Positions 17,136 to 25,131 of a stretch of 64,000 nt of DNA are shown here, in pieces. Each line of letters opens with the position of its first letter. The first letter of the stretch is position 1. The DNA comes from Bacillota bacterium (GTDB lineage: Bacteria > Bacillota > JADQBR01), in NCBI GenBank assembly GCA_016278515.1, contig JADQBR010000085.1:1-64000 (forward strand). The letters are read 5' to 3'. Position numbers and translations under genes: made by a program. Below the pieces are notes generated by a model. The model ran no database searches and was not told the origin of the DNA. It was given only the letters and a program-made list of their open reading frames with translations.

Positions 17136-17552
17136 TTAGGTTTCCCTCTGAATTGTGTCATATTCAGATTGGGGCATAAATTTGGCCTTAACGGCCATTT
17201 CAACTTCTTCTTTCACACTAGTAAGTTTTTTTATCTTATCATTTACTTGACTGAGCTGTTCCTCAAGTAATGTGAGACTTGCTGAAATTCTCTCTTTCTT
17301 AGTTGTTTCTCCATCACTAGGTCTAAATAGCTCTTTTATGTCATCTAAAGAAAAACCTAGTTCTTTAAAACGCTTAACAAATAACAACTTTCTTAAATCT
17401 AGCTTTGTATATAAACGAAACCCTCCCGGGCTAGTTTTTGTCGGTGATATGAGGCCTAGTTCTTCATAGTATCTTATAGTGCGCACTGTTACGCCTGCGC
17501 ACTTTGCTAAATCCCCTATTTTGATAAGGTCATTAGGCTCATTTTCGTCCAT
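17136..17552 (-). CDS. MerR-family regulator
   Basis: 138 aa when started at the ATG at 17552, which follows AGGAGG; the open frame runs upstream without a site. N-terminal winged helix IGDLAKCAGVTVRTIRYYEE and LISPTKTSPGGFRLY, then a dimerisation coiled coil. The C-terminal effector region lacks the cysteine pattern of metal-sensing MerR proteins, so it probably senses an organic signal or acts without one. It is the first gene of a five-gene run ending with the GMC dehydrogenase (31-bp gap to the TPP enzyme), which it likely controls. Confidence 0.88.
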   Translation of the reverse strand: MDENEPNDLIKIGDLAKCAGVTVRTIRYYEELGLISPTKTSPGGFRLYTKLDLRKLLFVKRFKELGFSLDDIKELFRPSDGETTKKERISASLTLLEEQLSQVNDKIKKLTSVKEEVEMAVKAKFMPQSEYDTIQRET

Positions 17553-17745
17553 AGTAATCCTCCTATGCCCATAGATTATGATAGACACTTGTCCCTCAGG
17601 ATTAATAATATATATCATGTTGGGTAAGTTACCGTACAGCTTTTGTCCTATTCTCTTTGAAGAAGATGATGGTGAAAACCTTAAAGGTAATGAAGAAAGT
17701 TTACTATTGACTTCATTGGTAAAGTAGCATAAAATTTTAGCCAAG

Positions 17746-17765
17746 AAATGAACTTGAATTCATTT
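17746..17765. promoter_or_regulatory. TetR operator, copy 1
   Basis: AAATGAACTTGAATTCATTT, a 20-bp palindrome-like site immediately before the tetR ribosome binding site. Its reverse complement is nearly identical to the site at 20928-20947 (19 of 20 bases). Confidence 0.75.
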
Positions 17766-17778
17766 TTAGGGGGTTGCA

Positions 17779-18390
17779 ATGGTATATCAAAAGACGGAAA
17801 AGGTAAAAGCAAAATTAAGTAGCAAAAGAAAAAAAATAATTGAAGTTACCAGGGAAATTTTAGCCGAAAACAGCTACCGTGAAACCTCAATCAAAGCGAT
17901 TGCAACAAAAGCAGGTATTGCTACCGGAACCTTTTATCTATATTTTTCTAATAAGGACGTACTGATTGACACCATGGTGGAAGAAATGTACCAGGAGCTG
18001 CTGGTTGAAATTAAAAAAGAACGGTCAAAACATAGCGATATTTTTGATAAGCTTGAGGCCTCTATGCAGACATGCATTAAGCTGTTTGTAAAGGAAGAAA
18101 ATCTTGCAAAAATCTTTCTTGTTAAACTGCCGGGCATAAATAACGCTTTTAACAAAAAACTTGCTGAAATAGAAAGAGATCTTATCAAGCTGACGAAAAA
18201 AGATCTTGACGACTTAAAGGGCAAGGGTTTTCTGCCTGAACAGGATACTTTGGTAAGTGCGACCGCTTTTGTCGGTACCTTTCGCCAGGTTTTGATCAGT
18301 TGGCTTAAGGAAGGTGAACCTCGGGACTTGGAAAGTGCCTTTCAAACTTTAATGCAATATAATATGCGTGGATTGGGAAAGAAGGGTTAG
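17779..18390 (+). CDS. TetR-family repressor of an ABC transporter operon
   Basis: 203 aa, start after AGGGGG. N-terminal helix-turn-helix: KIIEVTREILAENSYRETSI, then GIATGTFYLYFSNKDVL. The C-terminal ligand domain is helical and not conserved. The ATP-binding gene starts 7 bp after its stop, so the repressor and transporter are one operon. A palindrome covers its own promoter and a second copy lies before the distant binding-protein gene, which indicates autoregulation and control of both units. Confidence 0.9.
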   Translation: MVYQKTEKVKAKLSSKRKKIIEVTREILAENSYRETSIKAIATKAGIATGTFYLYFSNKDVLIDTMVEEMYQELLVEIKKERSKHSDIFDKLEASMQTCIKLFVKEENLAKIFLVKLPGINNAFNKKLAEIERDLIKLTKKDLDDLKGKGFLPEQDTLVSATAFVGTFRQVLISWLKEGEPRDLESAFQTLMQYNMRGLGKKG

Positions 18391-18397
18391 TTTCCAC

Positions 18398-19144
18398 ATG
18401 AGTTATATAACTATTAAATCTCTCAACGTTGATTTTAAACAAAAAAATGAAAAAACAACTGCGCTTCAGTCAGTTAATTTGGCGCTGGACGAGGGTAAGA
18501 TAGGAGTTATAATCGGGCCCTCGGGCTGCGGCAAAAGCACATTATTAAACGTTTTGAGCGGTCTTAACCCAAACTACAGCGGTGAGGTGCTGATAGGAGA
18601 TACACTTCCGCACCAAACCAGGGAGACTGCGCTCATTTTACAGGAATACGGATTATTACCCTGGAAAACTGTGTGGGATAATGTCAGTTTGGGTTTATTA
18701 ATCAGAAAGCCGACAAAAGAAGAGATTATAGCCAGGACGGGAAAAATACTTGAGCAATTAGGGCTTAGTTCACTTGCCAAAAGATACCCCGCCCAATTGA
18801 GCGGCGGCCAGCGGCAAAGGGTAGCTATCGCCCGCTCCTTAGTGCTGGAACCTAAACTCTTGTTGATGGATGAACCCTTTTCATCGTTGGATGCTTTAAC
18901 CAGAGAGGAAATGCAGAATTTACTGTTGAAAATTTGGCGGGAAAAAGATCTTACTATTCTATTGGTAACTCATAATATTGAAGAAGCGGTATTTATAGGG
19001 CAGCGGATTTTTATTATGACTCCTTGTCCGGGGAATATCGTGCAAGAAGTAAATAATGAAATTGCAGGAGATTATGATCTAAGAGGAAAAATTGAATTTT
19101 TGAAGATATGTAATCAGCTTCGTTATTTCTTTCACAGGGGGTAA
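18398..19144 (+). CDS. ABC transporter ATP-binding protein (NitT/TauT type)
   Basis: 248 aa from an ATG at 18398 behind GAAGGG. Walker A GPSGCGKST, Q-loop LQEYGLLPWKTVWDN, signature LSGGQRQRVAIARS, Walker B LLLMDEPFSSLD and switch His in VTHNIEEA. The PWKTVWDN stretch is typical of the nitrate/sulfonate/thiamine-precursor importer group (TauB, SsuB, ThiZ-like). Energises the permease encoded next. Confidence 0.92.
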   Translation: MSYITIKSLNVDFKQKNEKTTALQSVNLALDEGKIGVIIGPSGCGKSTLLNVLSGLNPNYSGEVLIGDTLPHQTRETALILQEYGLLPWKTVWDNVSLGLLIRKPTKEEIIARTGKILEQLGLSSLAKRYPAQLSGGQRQRVAIARSLVLEPKLLLMDEPFSSLDALTREEMQNLLLKIWREKDLTILLVTHNIEEAVFIGQRIFIMTPCPGNIVQEVNNEIAGDYDLRGKIEFLKICNQLRYFFHRG

Positions 19145-19150
19145 GTGTTA

Positions 19151-19906
19151 GTGCAGACGGTAATCAACGGTTTAAAAAAATTAAATTACCTATGGGTAAT
19201 TGCACTATTAGTAATAATGTGGTGGAGCTTATCAGCTCTTTTGGAAACCGCTGCTCTGCCTTCTCCTTGGTTGGCTTTTGCAAGTTTTTTCTCCAGCCTG
19301 CAGGATGGTTTGTTAGTCCATATTGAGGTAAGCCTTTATAGAGTGCTTTCCAGCTTGGTATTGGCAACACTATTGGGAGTACCTTTGGGTCTGTTTTTAG
19401 GAAAAAACCCGCAGGTTGACAAGTACGTTGCTTTGCTAATCTATTTAACATATCCCATTCCCAAGGTGGTCTTTATGCCTATCCTCTTAATTTTATTGGG
19501 GATAGGGGATGTTTCCAAAATAGTGTTAATCACCCTGATTGTTTTTTATCAAATTTTGGTTACCACTCGTGATGCAGCTAAAAACTTTAAAAAGGAATAT
19601 GTACTTTCGGTGCAGTCGCTGGGCGCCACTTCCGGTGAACTGTACCGCCATGTCTATTTGCCCGGATGCCTGCCGGCCATCCTCACTTCTCTCAGATTAG
19701 GGTTGGGAACTGCACTGGCGGTGCTTTTTCTGGTAGAAACCTATGCCACGCAAAAAGGGGTAGGTTATTTTATTATGAATGCGCTCAGCCGGATGGCTTA
19801 TGAGGAAATGTTCGCAGGTATCATTGCCATGGGCGCAATTGGCTATGTACTATACCTTATCCTCGATGTAACGGAAAAGTTTCTCTGCTCCTGGGCTAAA
19901 CTATAG
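19151..19906 (+). CDS. ABC transporter permease (NitT/TauT type)
   Basis: 251 aa from a GTG at 19151, nine bases after GGGGG; a GTG at 19145 directly abuts the upstream stop. Six hydrophobic segments. The EAA-like loop is visible as VQSLGATSGELYRHVYLPG. The stretch KVVFMPILLILLGIGDVSK is typical of SsuC/TauC-type permeases. Works with the ATPase before it and, by the shared operator, with the lipoprotein at 20981. Confidence 0.9.
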   Translation: MQTVINGLKKLNYLWVIALLVIMWWSLSALLETAALPSPWLAFASFFSSLQDGLLVHIEVSLYRVLSSLVLATLLGVPLGLFLGKNPQVDKYVALLIYLTYPIPKVVFMPILLILLGIGDVSKIVLITLIVFYQILVTTRDAAKNFKKEYVLSVQSLGATSGELYRHVYLPGCLPAILTSLRLGLGTALAVLFLVETYATQKGVGYFIMNALSRMAYEEMFAGIIAMGAIGYVLYLILDVTEKFLCSWAKL

Positions 19907-19914
19907 TAGTATAT

Positions 19915-20832
19915 TTAAAGAATAAGTTTATCAATAACATAGCCTAAGGAAAATAATATGCCGTAAAGAAATCCCAAGCGGGCTGTTTCCGCTAGTGTCT
20001 CATTGAGGGAAGAGCCTTTGTTGCTGAAGATATCCTTGAATAAGAGGACGGCTAACGGTAAAGAGAACCAGGTTATGAGTATCATTGCCGTGGTGAGACC
20101 CGCAAGCCAAATAACCACAGGGACCGCATAAGAGAAAGCTAAAAGAACTATATATTCAACCTGAGTGCTCTTGGCCCCCAAACGGACGGCGAGGGTTTTT
20201 TTGCCGCCTTTGCGGTCGGTTTCAATATCGCGTAAATTATTTACCACTAAAATTGCAGTTACCAAAAATCCTGCCGGTAAGGATGCCCAATAACTGATAG
20301 TACTTACCGTACCTGCCTGAAGATAATATGTAGCGCACACTGCCACGGGTCCAAAAAAGATAAAAACAAAAATATCTCCCAGCCCGTTGTACCCCAATGG
20401 ATAAGGGCCTCCGGTGTAGACAATTCCCGAAAAGATGGATAGAATTCCTATGAGTAGAATTGGCCAGCCGCCAATTACTACCAAATAGAGACCAATTAAA
20501 AATGATACACCAAAAACAACCCACATACCTGCTAAAACCTGATTTGGCGTTAAAAGTCCGGCATTGGTAACTCTAAGAGGCCCAGTTCTTTCCTGAGTAT
20601 CGGTTCCTTTTTTAAAATCAAAAACATCGTTTGCGAAATTTGTTCCAACTTGAATTAATAGTGCTGCTAAAAGTGCCGCCAAAGCAGGCCCAAAATTAAA
20701 GCTTCGGTCACCAAGTGCAAGAGCCGTACCGACAATCACAGGTATTGCTGCTGCAGGGAGTGTCTTCGGCCGGGCCGCAAGCATCCATGCTTTGAATTTA
20801 GTTATTTTTTGCAGTTCAGAGTGCTCAGTCAT
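19915..20832 (-). CDS. menA: 1,4-dihydroxy-2-naphthoate polyprenyltransferase
   Basis: 305 aa from an ATG at 20832 that follows GGGAGAAG; a few in-frame codons precede it. UbiA superfamily: first Asp-rich motif NFANDVFDFKKGTD (about 65-78), second motif NNLRDIETDRKGGKKTLA (about 196-213), and about eight membrane helices. MenA attaches the prenyl tail to DHNA in menaquinone synthesis, so the organism respires with menaquinone. Other men genes are not in the window. It is convergent with the transporter and sits between the two TetR-controlled units. Confidence 0.87.
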   Translation of the reverse strand: MTEHSELQKITKFKAWMLAARPKTLPAAAIPVIVGTALALGDRSFNFGPALAALLAALLIQVGTNFANDVFDFKKGTDTQERTGPLRVTNAGLLTPNQVLAGMWVVFGVSFLIGLYLVVIGGWPILLIGILSIFSGIVYTGGPYPLGYNGLGDIFVFIFFGPVAVCATYYLQAGTVSTISYWASLPAGFLVTAILVVNNLRDIETDRKGGKKTLAVRLGAKSTQVEYIVLLAFSYAVPVVIWLAGLTTAMILITWFSLPLAVLLFKDIFSNKGSSLNETLAETARLGFLYGILFSLGYVIDKLIL

Positions 20833-20927
20833 GTTTCTCACTTCTCCCGTCAAATGTTGGGTTCATGTTTTATTGTTCTATCCTATTTTAAGGTATTGAC
20901 TTTATGAAGACAAGCATATATGATAAA

Positions 20928-20947
20928 AAATGAATTTAAGTTCATTT
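20928..20947. promoter_or_regulatory. TetR operator, copy 2
   Basis: AAATGAATTTAAGTTCATTT. Its reverse complement differs from the site before tetR by one base. It lies 34 bp before the GTG start of the binding lipoprotein. Confidence 0.75.
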
Positions 20948-20980
20948 TTTGAAAAAACATACTTTAGGGAGTGGAGAACC

Positions 20981-21946
20981 GTGGCCAGTAAGTCCAACTT
21001 AACAATAATTACCGTACTTATTGTTATTGTCTTAGCAATAGCAGGGTGCAACGGTAAAACAGATACGGATAAAGAGCCGGTAACACAAAAGTTGAAAATC
21101 GGTGCACTTCCCATAGAGGATATATTGCCTATAGTTACAGCGGAACAAAAAGGGTATTTTGCCGAGGAAAATTTAGAAGTTGAGCTGATGCCGTTTCAAA
21201 GTGCGCTGGAAAGTCAAATTGCCATGCAATCCGGTGAATTGGACGGAATGGTAACGGATATCATCGTAGCTACTTTACTAAAGGATTCCGGTTTGGATAC
21301 TAAGATAACTTCGCTCACACTGGGGGCATCACCTCAAGAGGGACGCTTTGCTATTATTGCAGCTCCAAAAAGCGGTATAGAAACGATGGGCGATTTAAAA
21401 GGAAAAAGCATTGGCATTTCCAATAACTCAATTATTGAGTATATAACTGACGGACTGTTGAGAGAAGCAGGCATGGAGCCTTCAGAAGTCAATAAAACCT
21501 CTGTGGCAAAAATACCGATTCGCCTGGAAATGCTCTTAAGCGGTCAGATTGATGCCGTTACTTTGCCGGACCCTTTGGTAACATTTGCCGAATTCAAAGG
21601 AGCAAAAATTGTTGCTGATGACACAAAAAAGAATCTTTCACAGGCTGTAATTATTTTCAAAGAGAAGACTCTTAAAGAGAAGAAAAAGGCGGTTGAAAGC
21701 TTTTATCGAGCTTATGAAAAGGCTATAGAAGATATTAATGCACGCCCGCAAGAATTTAAGGATGTGCTGGTTGAGAATATTAATATCCCGCAGCCGATTG
21801 TAGATATCTATAATGTGCAGCAATATCCGGTACCTCAGCTTCCTTCAAAGAAAGACATCAATAATATACTTGACTGGCTGAATAAAAAGGAACTATTGAA
21901 AAATGACCTTAAATATGAGGAACTTGTACAAAGCATTCTTTATTGA
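20981..21946 (+). CDS. Substrate-binding lipoprotein of the NitT/TauT transporter
   Basis: 321 aa from a GTG at 20981 behind GGGAG. A lipoprotein signal ends in LAIAGC. The mature part, from LKIGALPIEDILPIVTAEQKGYFAEENL, follows the SsuA/NMT1-like fold: two lobes, with GRFAIIAAPKSGIETMGDLKGKSI and a DAVTLPDP region. It captures a small molecule outside the cell and hands it to the permease at 19151. The ligand is unknown; nitrate, sulfonate or a thiamine precursor cannot be told apart here. It is separated from the transporter by menA but shares its operator. Confidence 0.87.
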   Translation: MASKSNLTIITVLIVIVLAIAGCNGKTDTDKEPVTQKLKIGALPIEDILPIVTAEQKGYFAEENLEVELMPFQSALESQIAMQSGELDGMVTDIIVATLLKDSGLDTKITSLTLGASPQEGRFAIIAAPKSGIETMGDLKGKSIGISNNSIIEYITDGLLREAGMEPSEVNKTSVAKIPIRLEMLLSGQIDAVTLPDPLVTFAEFKGAKIVADDTKKNLSQAVIIFKEKTLKEKKKAVESFYRAYEKAIEDINARPQEFKDVLVENINIPQPIVDIYNVQQYPVPQLPSKKDINNILDWLNKKELLKNDLKYEELVQSILY

Positions 21947-21980
21947 CAGCTGGTTTCACATTTTGGGGGACTTCCTGTTA

Positions 21981-22026
21981 GAACCTCCAGAAATTCCTAA
22001 TTTTGATTTCTCGCTCCATAAATCAT
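21981..22026. repeat. Diverged ~45-bp repeat, copy 1
   Basis: Begins ACCTCCAGAAATTCCT and ends near CTCCATAAAT. It matches 23951-23994 at most positions. On the minus strand both read as a similar peptide (LWSEKSKLGISGG here), so they may be tails of a decayed mobile-element gene. The rest of 21947-22091 shows no gene. Confidence 0.45.
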
Positions 22027-22091
22027 GCTAAATATGCCGATCTTTTCAGCTTTTAAAGTTGTTTCTGGTTTTAGCCCTGTTAATTTACTGT

Positions 22092-22748
22092 CTATAAGGA
22101 TAAATAGATGTGCTTTTTATCTACATCCACTAACCCTTCTTGCTTCATTTTCTTTAAGGTATTCGTAACCATCACTCGAGAAGCATTTACTAATGATGCC
22201 AAGTCCTGATGGGTCAACGACAAGTTTATTTTAACTCCCCTTTCGGTTGTCACTCCGTAATCTTGTCCAAGCTTATAGAGGGTTTTTATCAGCCGTCCTT
22301 GCACGTCCTCAAAAGCCAAGGTTGCAACTTGTTCAGTATAACCGGATACCTTTTCCGATAGTCCCTGAATAATTTTTAAGGCTATCGGTGGGTGCTTCAA
22401 GATTAGGTTTTTAAAGTCATTGCGAGTACAAGCACAAACAAAAGATTGCTCTAATGCCTTTGCATTAAAAGTATGTTTCTGGTCATCAAAGATGCTGCTC
22501 TCGCCCAAGCAATCATCTGGTTGAAGAATGCCCAGAGTAAGTTCTTTTCCGCCATGAGATAGCTTGTATAGTTTAATTTTACCTGTCCTAACCAAATAGA
22601 TAACATCGTTGGGATCTCCTTCCCGGAACAGTTCTTCCCCGGGTCGGTATGCTTTTTTTATAGCCAGTTCGCCAATTTTGTTTTTTTCTTCTTCATCCAG
22701 CGGCGTGAATAAACTTAAGTCCTTCATGCACGCAAATTTACGGGTCAT
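22092..22748 (-). CDS. Crp/Fnr-family transcription regulator
   Basis: 218 aa from an ATG at 22748 that follows GGAGGTG. An N-terminal cyclic-nucleotide-type beta roll (YRPGEELFREGDPNDVIYLV, GKELTLGILQPDDCLGESSIF) leads to a helix-turn-helix LTHQDLASLVNASRVMVTNTL. There is no Fnr-like N-terminal cysteine cluster; the cysteines are scattered, including CAC near the beta-roll end. It probably senses a small ligand. It is divergent from the MTH865/DUF1638 genes, with GCCT/AGGC repeats in the shared promoter region. Confidence 0.9.
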   Translation of the reverse strand: MTRKFACMKDLSLFTPLDEEEKNKIGELAIKKAYRPGEELFREGDPNDVIYLVRTGKIKLYKLSHGGKELTLGILQPDDCLGESSIFDDQKHTFNAKALEQSFVCACTRNDFKNLILKHPPIALKIIQGLSEKVSGYTEQVATLAFEDVQGRLIKTLYKLGQDYGVTTERGVKINLSLTHQDLASLVNASRVMVTNTLKKMKQEGLVDVDKKHIYLSL

Positions 22749-22761
22749 TAATAACACCTCC

Positions 22762-22819
22762 ATGCCTAAATTTTATTCATTAAGGCATCACAAGTCAATA
22801 CAATGCCTAAATTCAGGCG
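22762..22819. promoter_or_regulatory. Inverted GCCT repeats in a divergent promoter
   Basis: ATGCCT (22762-22767) faces AGGCAT (22783-22788); a second pair GCCTAAATTCAGGC follows at 22805-22818. TGCCTAAATT also occurs as a direct repeat. Position between crp-like and MTH865 genes suggests an operator for the Crp-like protein. Confidence 0.45.
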
Positions 22820-22885
22820 AATCGTGTAAACTGGTTTACAGCTTTATTCACTAATAGGTGGTAAGATTCATTTGGAGGTGATACC

Positions 22886-23125
22886 ATGAATGTGGCCGAT
22901 ATTATTAAAAAGCAAATTATTGGTGCTTTAGCGGACGCTGCTTTTCCTATCGCTACCCCTGAAGAATTGTTGAAGGCTTTCCCAATGGGTGCGGATACTA
23001 CCTGCCAGGCTGGAGATGTTAAGGTTACTGCAGGAGAAGCGGGCAAACTACTAAGGGTGGAAGATTTCCCTTTTAGCTGCGCACAAGAAGTTGCTGCAAT
23101 TATTGTTGAGCGAGCTGCTCTATAA
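22886..23125 (+). CDS. MTH865-like small protein
   Basis: 79 aa behind TTGGAGGTGAT. Residues ALADAAFPIATPEELLKAFP, DTTCQAGDVKVTAGEAGKLL and DFPFSCAQEVAAIIVE match the pattern of the MTH865 family, small proteins best known from methanogens and some anaerobic Bacillota. Function unknown. It forms a pair with the DUF1638 gene 14 bp downstream. Confidence 0.75.
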   Translation: MNVADIIKKQIIGALADAAFPIATPEELLKAFPMGADTTCQAGDVKVTAGEAGKLLRVEDFPFSCAQEVAAIIVERAAL

Positions 23126-23139
23126 GGAGTTTTTAAAGT

Positions 23140-23721
23140 ATGAAATTGATTGCATGCGGTATCTTTGAACGTGAATTAAAAAAGTTAATGCAGGATGATC
23201 CTCAATTATTTGTGGGAGTCGAACCGGTATTTCTTACCCCAGCATTACATGTCGATTTGACAGCTTTAGAGAAAGAAATTAATGGACGATTAGAGACCGA
23301 ATCTATAAAGTCGCTATTATATGGTTGTAATTGTCATCCGGACTTAAAAGAAAAATGCCATGAAAAACAGTGCTTGCTTCCTACGGAAGTGGACTGTGCC
23401 GAAATTCTTGCCGGTAAAGAATTTCTAACGGAAATTAACCAGGGAGGAGATGAGTTTTACCTAACTCCCGGTTGGTTGGAGTACCGTGACGAAATCTTTA
23501 AACAAGGCCTAGGCTGGGATACCATCGATGCACGACAAAACCTAGGCTTTTATAACCGAGTAGTACTCTTGAACACGGGCGTAAGACCTATCGACGATTT
23601 GGAGATACTGGAATTTTATGACTATTGCCAGATACCGGTCGAGACTGTACCTTTATCACTAGAATATTTTAAAAGCCGCCTGGAGAACCTGCTGAATGAA
23701 ACCAACAGAAATAAGTTCTAG
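23140..23721 (+). CDS. DUF1638-family protein
   Basis: 193 aa, start after AAGGAG. The opening KLIACGIFERELKKL, the YGCNCHP region and the VDCAEILAG motif fit DUF1638, whose members usually begin IACG and carry a DC plus L-G motif and occur with corrinoid methyltransferase systems in anaerobes. Extra cysteines (CHEKQC) could bind metal. The family has no proven function. Co-transcription with the MTH865-like gene is likely. Confidence 0.65.
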   Translation: MKLIACGIFERELKKLMQDDPQLFVGVEPVFLTPALHVDLTALEKEINGRLETESIKSLLYGCNCHPDLKEKCHEKQCLLPTEVDCAEILAGKEFLTEINQGGDEFYLTPGWLEYRDEIFKQGLGWDTIDARQNLGFYNRVVLLNTGVRPIDDLEILEFYDYCQIPVETVPLSLEYFKSRLENLLNETNRNKF

Positions 23722-23756
23722 CCCAAAATCAATGCCAATCTTAACTAATATTTAAA

Positions 23757-23796
23757 TTAACCAAGCTTTGTAATAGCTAAGGCTTGGTTAATTTTT
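23757..23796 (+). terminator. Rho-independent terminator after DUF1638 gene
   Basis: Stem TTAACCAAGC / GCTTGGTTAA with TTTTT after it. The following stretch to 24000 contains one copy of a diverged 45-bp repeat and no gene. Confidence 0.85.
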
Positions 23797-23950
23797 AAAA
23801 TGTTTACTCAAGCATTTTATCCTTCAGTTCATAATACCTGCCCTTTATAACTATAGTCCATCTTTTGGGCTACCATGACCCGGAAGGCATAGCCAGCCCT
23901 TCAAAGATAGGTAGTTTATGTAAGCAAACTATACACCTGGCCATACATCA

Positions 23951-23994
23951 GACCTCCAGAAGTTCCTTTTTTAGATTTTCGGATCCATAAATTT
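23951..23994. repeat. Diverged ~45-bp repeat, copy 2
   Basis: Related to 21981-22026: CCTCCAGAAGTTCC here against CCTCCAGAAATTCC there, then a shared A/T-rich part ending in CCATAAAT. Lies just after the flavoprotein gene. Confidence 0.45.
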
Positions 23995-24000
23995 ATATGT

Positions 24001-24639
24001 TTATGCCTTGTTCCGTAATATTGAATCTAACAGTTTACCTGTTTTGTGTACCTGAAAAACTGTATCATCTTGTCCTTCAAAACAAGGCGGATAATGTTCT
24101 TCCTCAATTTTTTCTATAAACCCATGTGTCCTAACAATATTCCCTGCCTCACAATCAAGGCCATATCCACATGTATAACATTGAGAATATCCATGGGCAG
24201 AGACAGTATCAATTACTGCCATCATGTTAGAACTCATAATTCTCTTAATTATTAAATGTACTGGATCTTCCTTTTCTTTACCATAACTTGTGCTGACAGA
24301 CACACCTAATTTCCCTGCTAAATTAAATACTCCTCTATGACGAAAGCAGAAAGTTCGCTCTAAACATGCATGACCAAGAGCATTAATTGTTCCTTTATAA
24401 TTAGGTGCACCAAAAACAATTGCATCTGCTTTTTTCATCTTTTCCCCTATTTCAATCCAATCATCTTCAACCTTGCATTGATTGTCGGCAGCACACCGAG
24501 TACATCCTATACACCCATTAATTCTTTTACCAGCAAGCGATATATATTCAGTTTCTAGATTACTTGTTTCTAATATAGTTTTAACCACCTTACTAGTAAT
24601 GCCATCTTTTCTGCCACTTGCACTAATACCTAGTATCAT
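24001..24639 (-). CDS. Iron-sulfur flavoprotein (flavodoxin-like, Isf type)
   Basis: 212 aa from an ATG at 24639 that follows GAGGGGGAGAG. The N-terminus ILGISASGRKDGITSKVV is a flavodoxin-like FMN fold. The compact cysteine motif CIGCTRCAADNQC (CX2CX2CX5C) is the [4Fe-4S] site of Isf-type proteins. FGAPNYKGTINALGHACLERT is the second flavin loop. These proteins carry out electron transfer or detoxify O2/H2O2 in anaerobes. An A/T palindrome lies in its promoter. Confidence 0.85.
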   Translation of the reverse strand: MILGISASGRKDGITSKVVKTILETSNLETEYISLAGKRINGCIGCTRCAADNQCKVEDDWIEIGEKMKKADAIVFGAPNYKGTINALGHACLERTFCFRHRGVFNLAGKLGVSVSTSYGKEKEDPVHLIIKRIMSSNMMAVIDTVSAHGYSQCYTCGYGLDCEAGNIVRTHGFIEKIEEEHYPPCFEGQDDTVFQVHKTGKLLDSILRNKA

Positions 24640-24662
24640 ATCATCTCTCCCCCTCATTATAT

Positions 24663-24691
24663 ATATTAGTATATATTATATATCCTAATAT
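24663..24691. promoter_or_regulatory. A/T-rich inverted repeat before the flavoprotein gene
   Basis: ATATTAG and CTAATAT face each other across 15 bp, within a longer alternating A/T palindrome. It lies about 24 bp before the start codon and could be a repressor site. Confidence 0.4.
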
Positions 24692-24855
24692 TAGCTGTAA
24701 AATATTTTACTTATCTGTCAGTTATTTAAATTACTTTGATTCTGCAGAGGCGCCAAAAATGTAGTATTTTCTCAATCCAAACTGTGCGCTGAGACACAAC
24801 TTTACCAAGAGTTTTTTGGTATTATACACTAAACTATTCTTTTGGCGGTGATATA

Positions 24856-25041
24856 ATGGAATATGTACCCGAATCTGTGATTGCGGAAATATTCACCCAT
24901 CCTAAAGGGGGATATTTATTGGTGTCTTATGGTGCTGACTGCTGCCTTACCTGTTCTAACGCATATGATGAATCTATCAAGCAGTTGTGCCAAAAACATG
25001 GTATTAACATGGCTGAGTTGCTGCAAAAACTAAACAATTAG
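24856..25041 (+). CDS. 61-aa cysteine-containing protein
   Basis: Starts after GGCGGTGAT and is followed by a clear terminator, so it is likely real. The core GADCCLTCSNAYDESIKQLC holds four cysteines (CC, C and C) that could bind metal or form a redox site. No signal peptide or membrane helix. Family not recognised. Confidence 0.55.
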   Translation: MEYVPESVIAEIFTHPKGGYLLVSYGADCCLTCSNAYDESIKQLCQKHGINMAELLQKLNN

Positions 25042-25066
25042 AATATGGCTGCAAATCAGTAAGCAA

Positions 25067-25096
25067 AGAGGTTCCCGTATAATTACGAGAACCTCT
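25067..25096 (+). terminator. Terminator after the small Cys protein
   Basis: Stem AGAGGTTC / GAACCTCT continued by CGTA / TACG with one C-A mismatch, followed by TTTATCTATTTT. Confidence 0.75.
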
Positions 25097-25131
25097 TTAT
25101 CTATTTTAATGGGAGTAGGGCCTATATAAAG

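Noticed and set aside
17136-17552. Metal-sensing MerR (CueR/ZntR)
   Set aside because: The C-terminal cysteine ligands are missing.
20981-21946. Thiamine-precursor binding protein
   Set aside because: No thi genes and no TPP riboswitch was seen upstream; a TetR operator is there instead.
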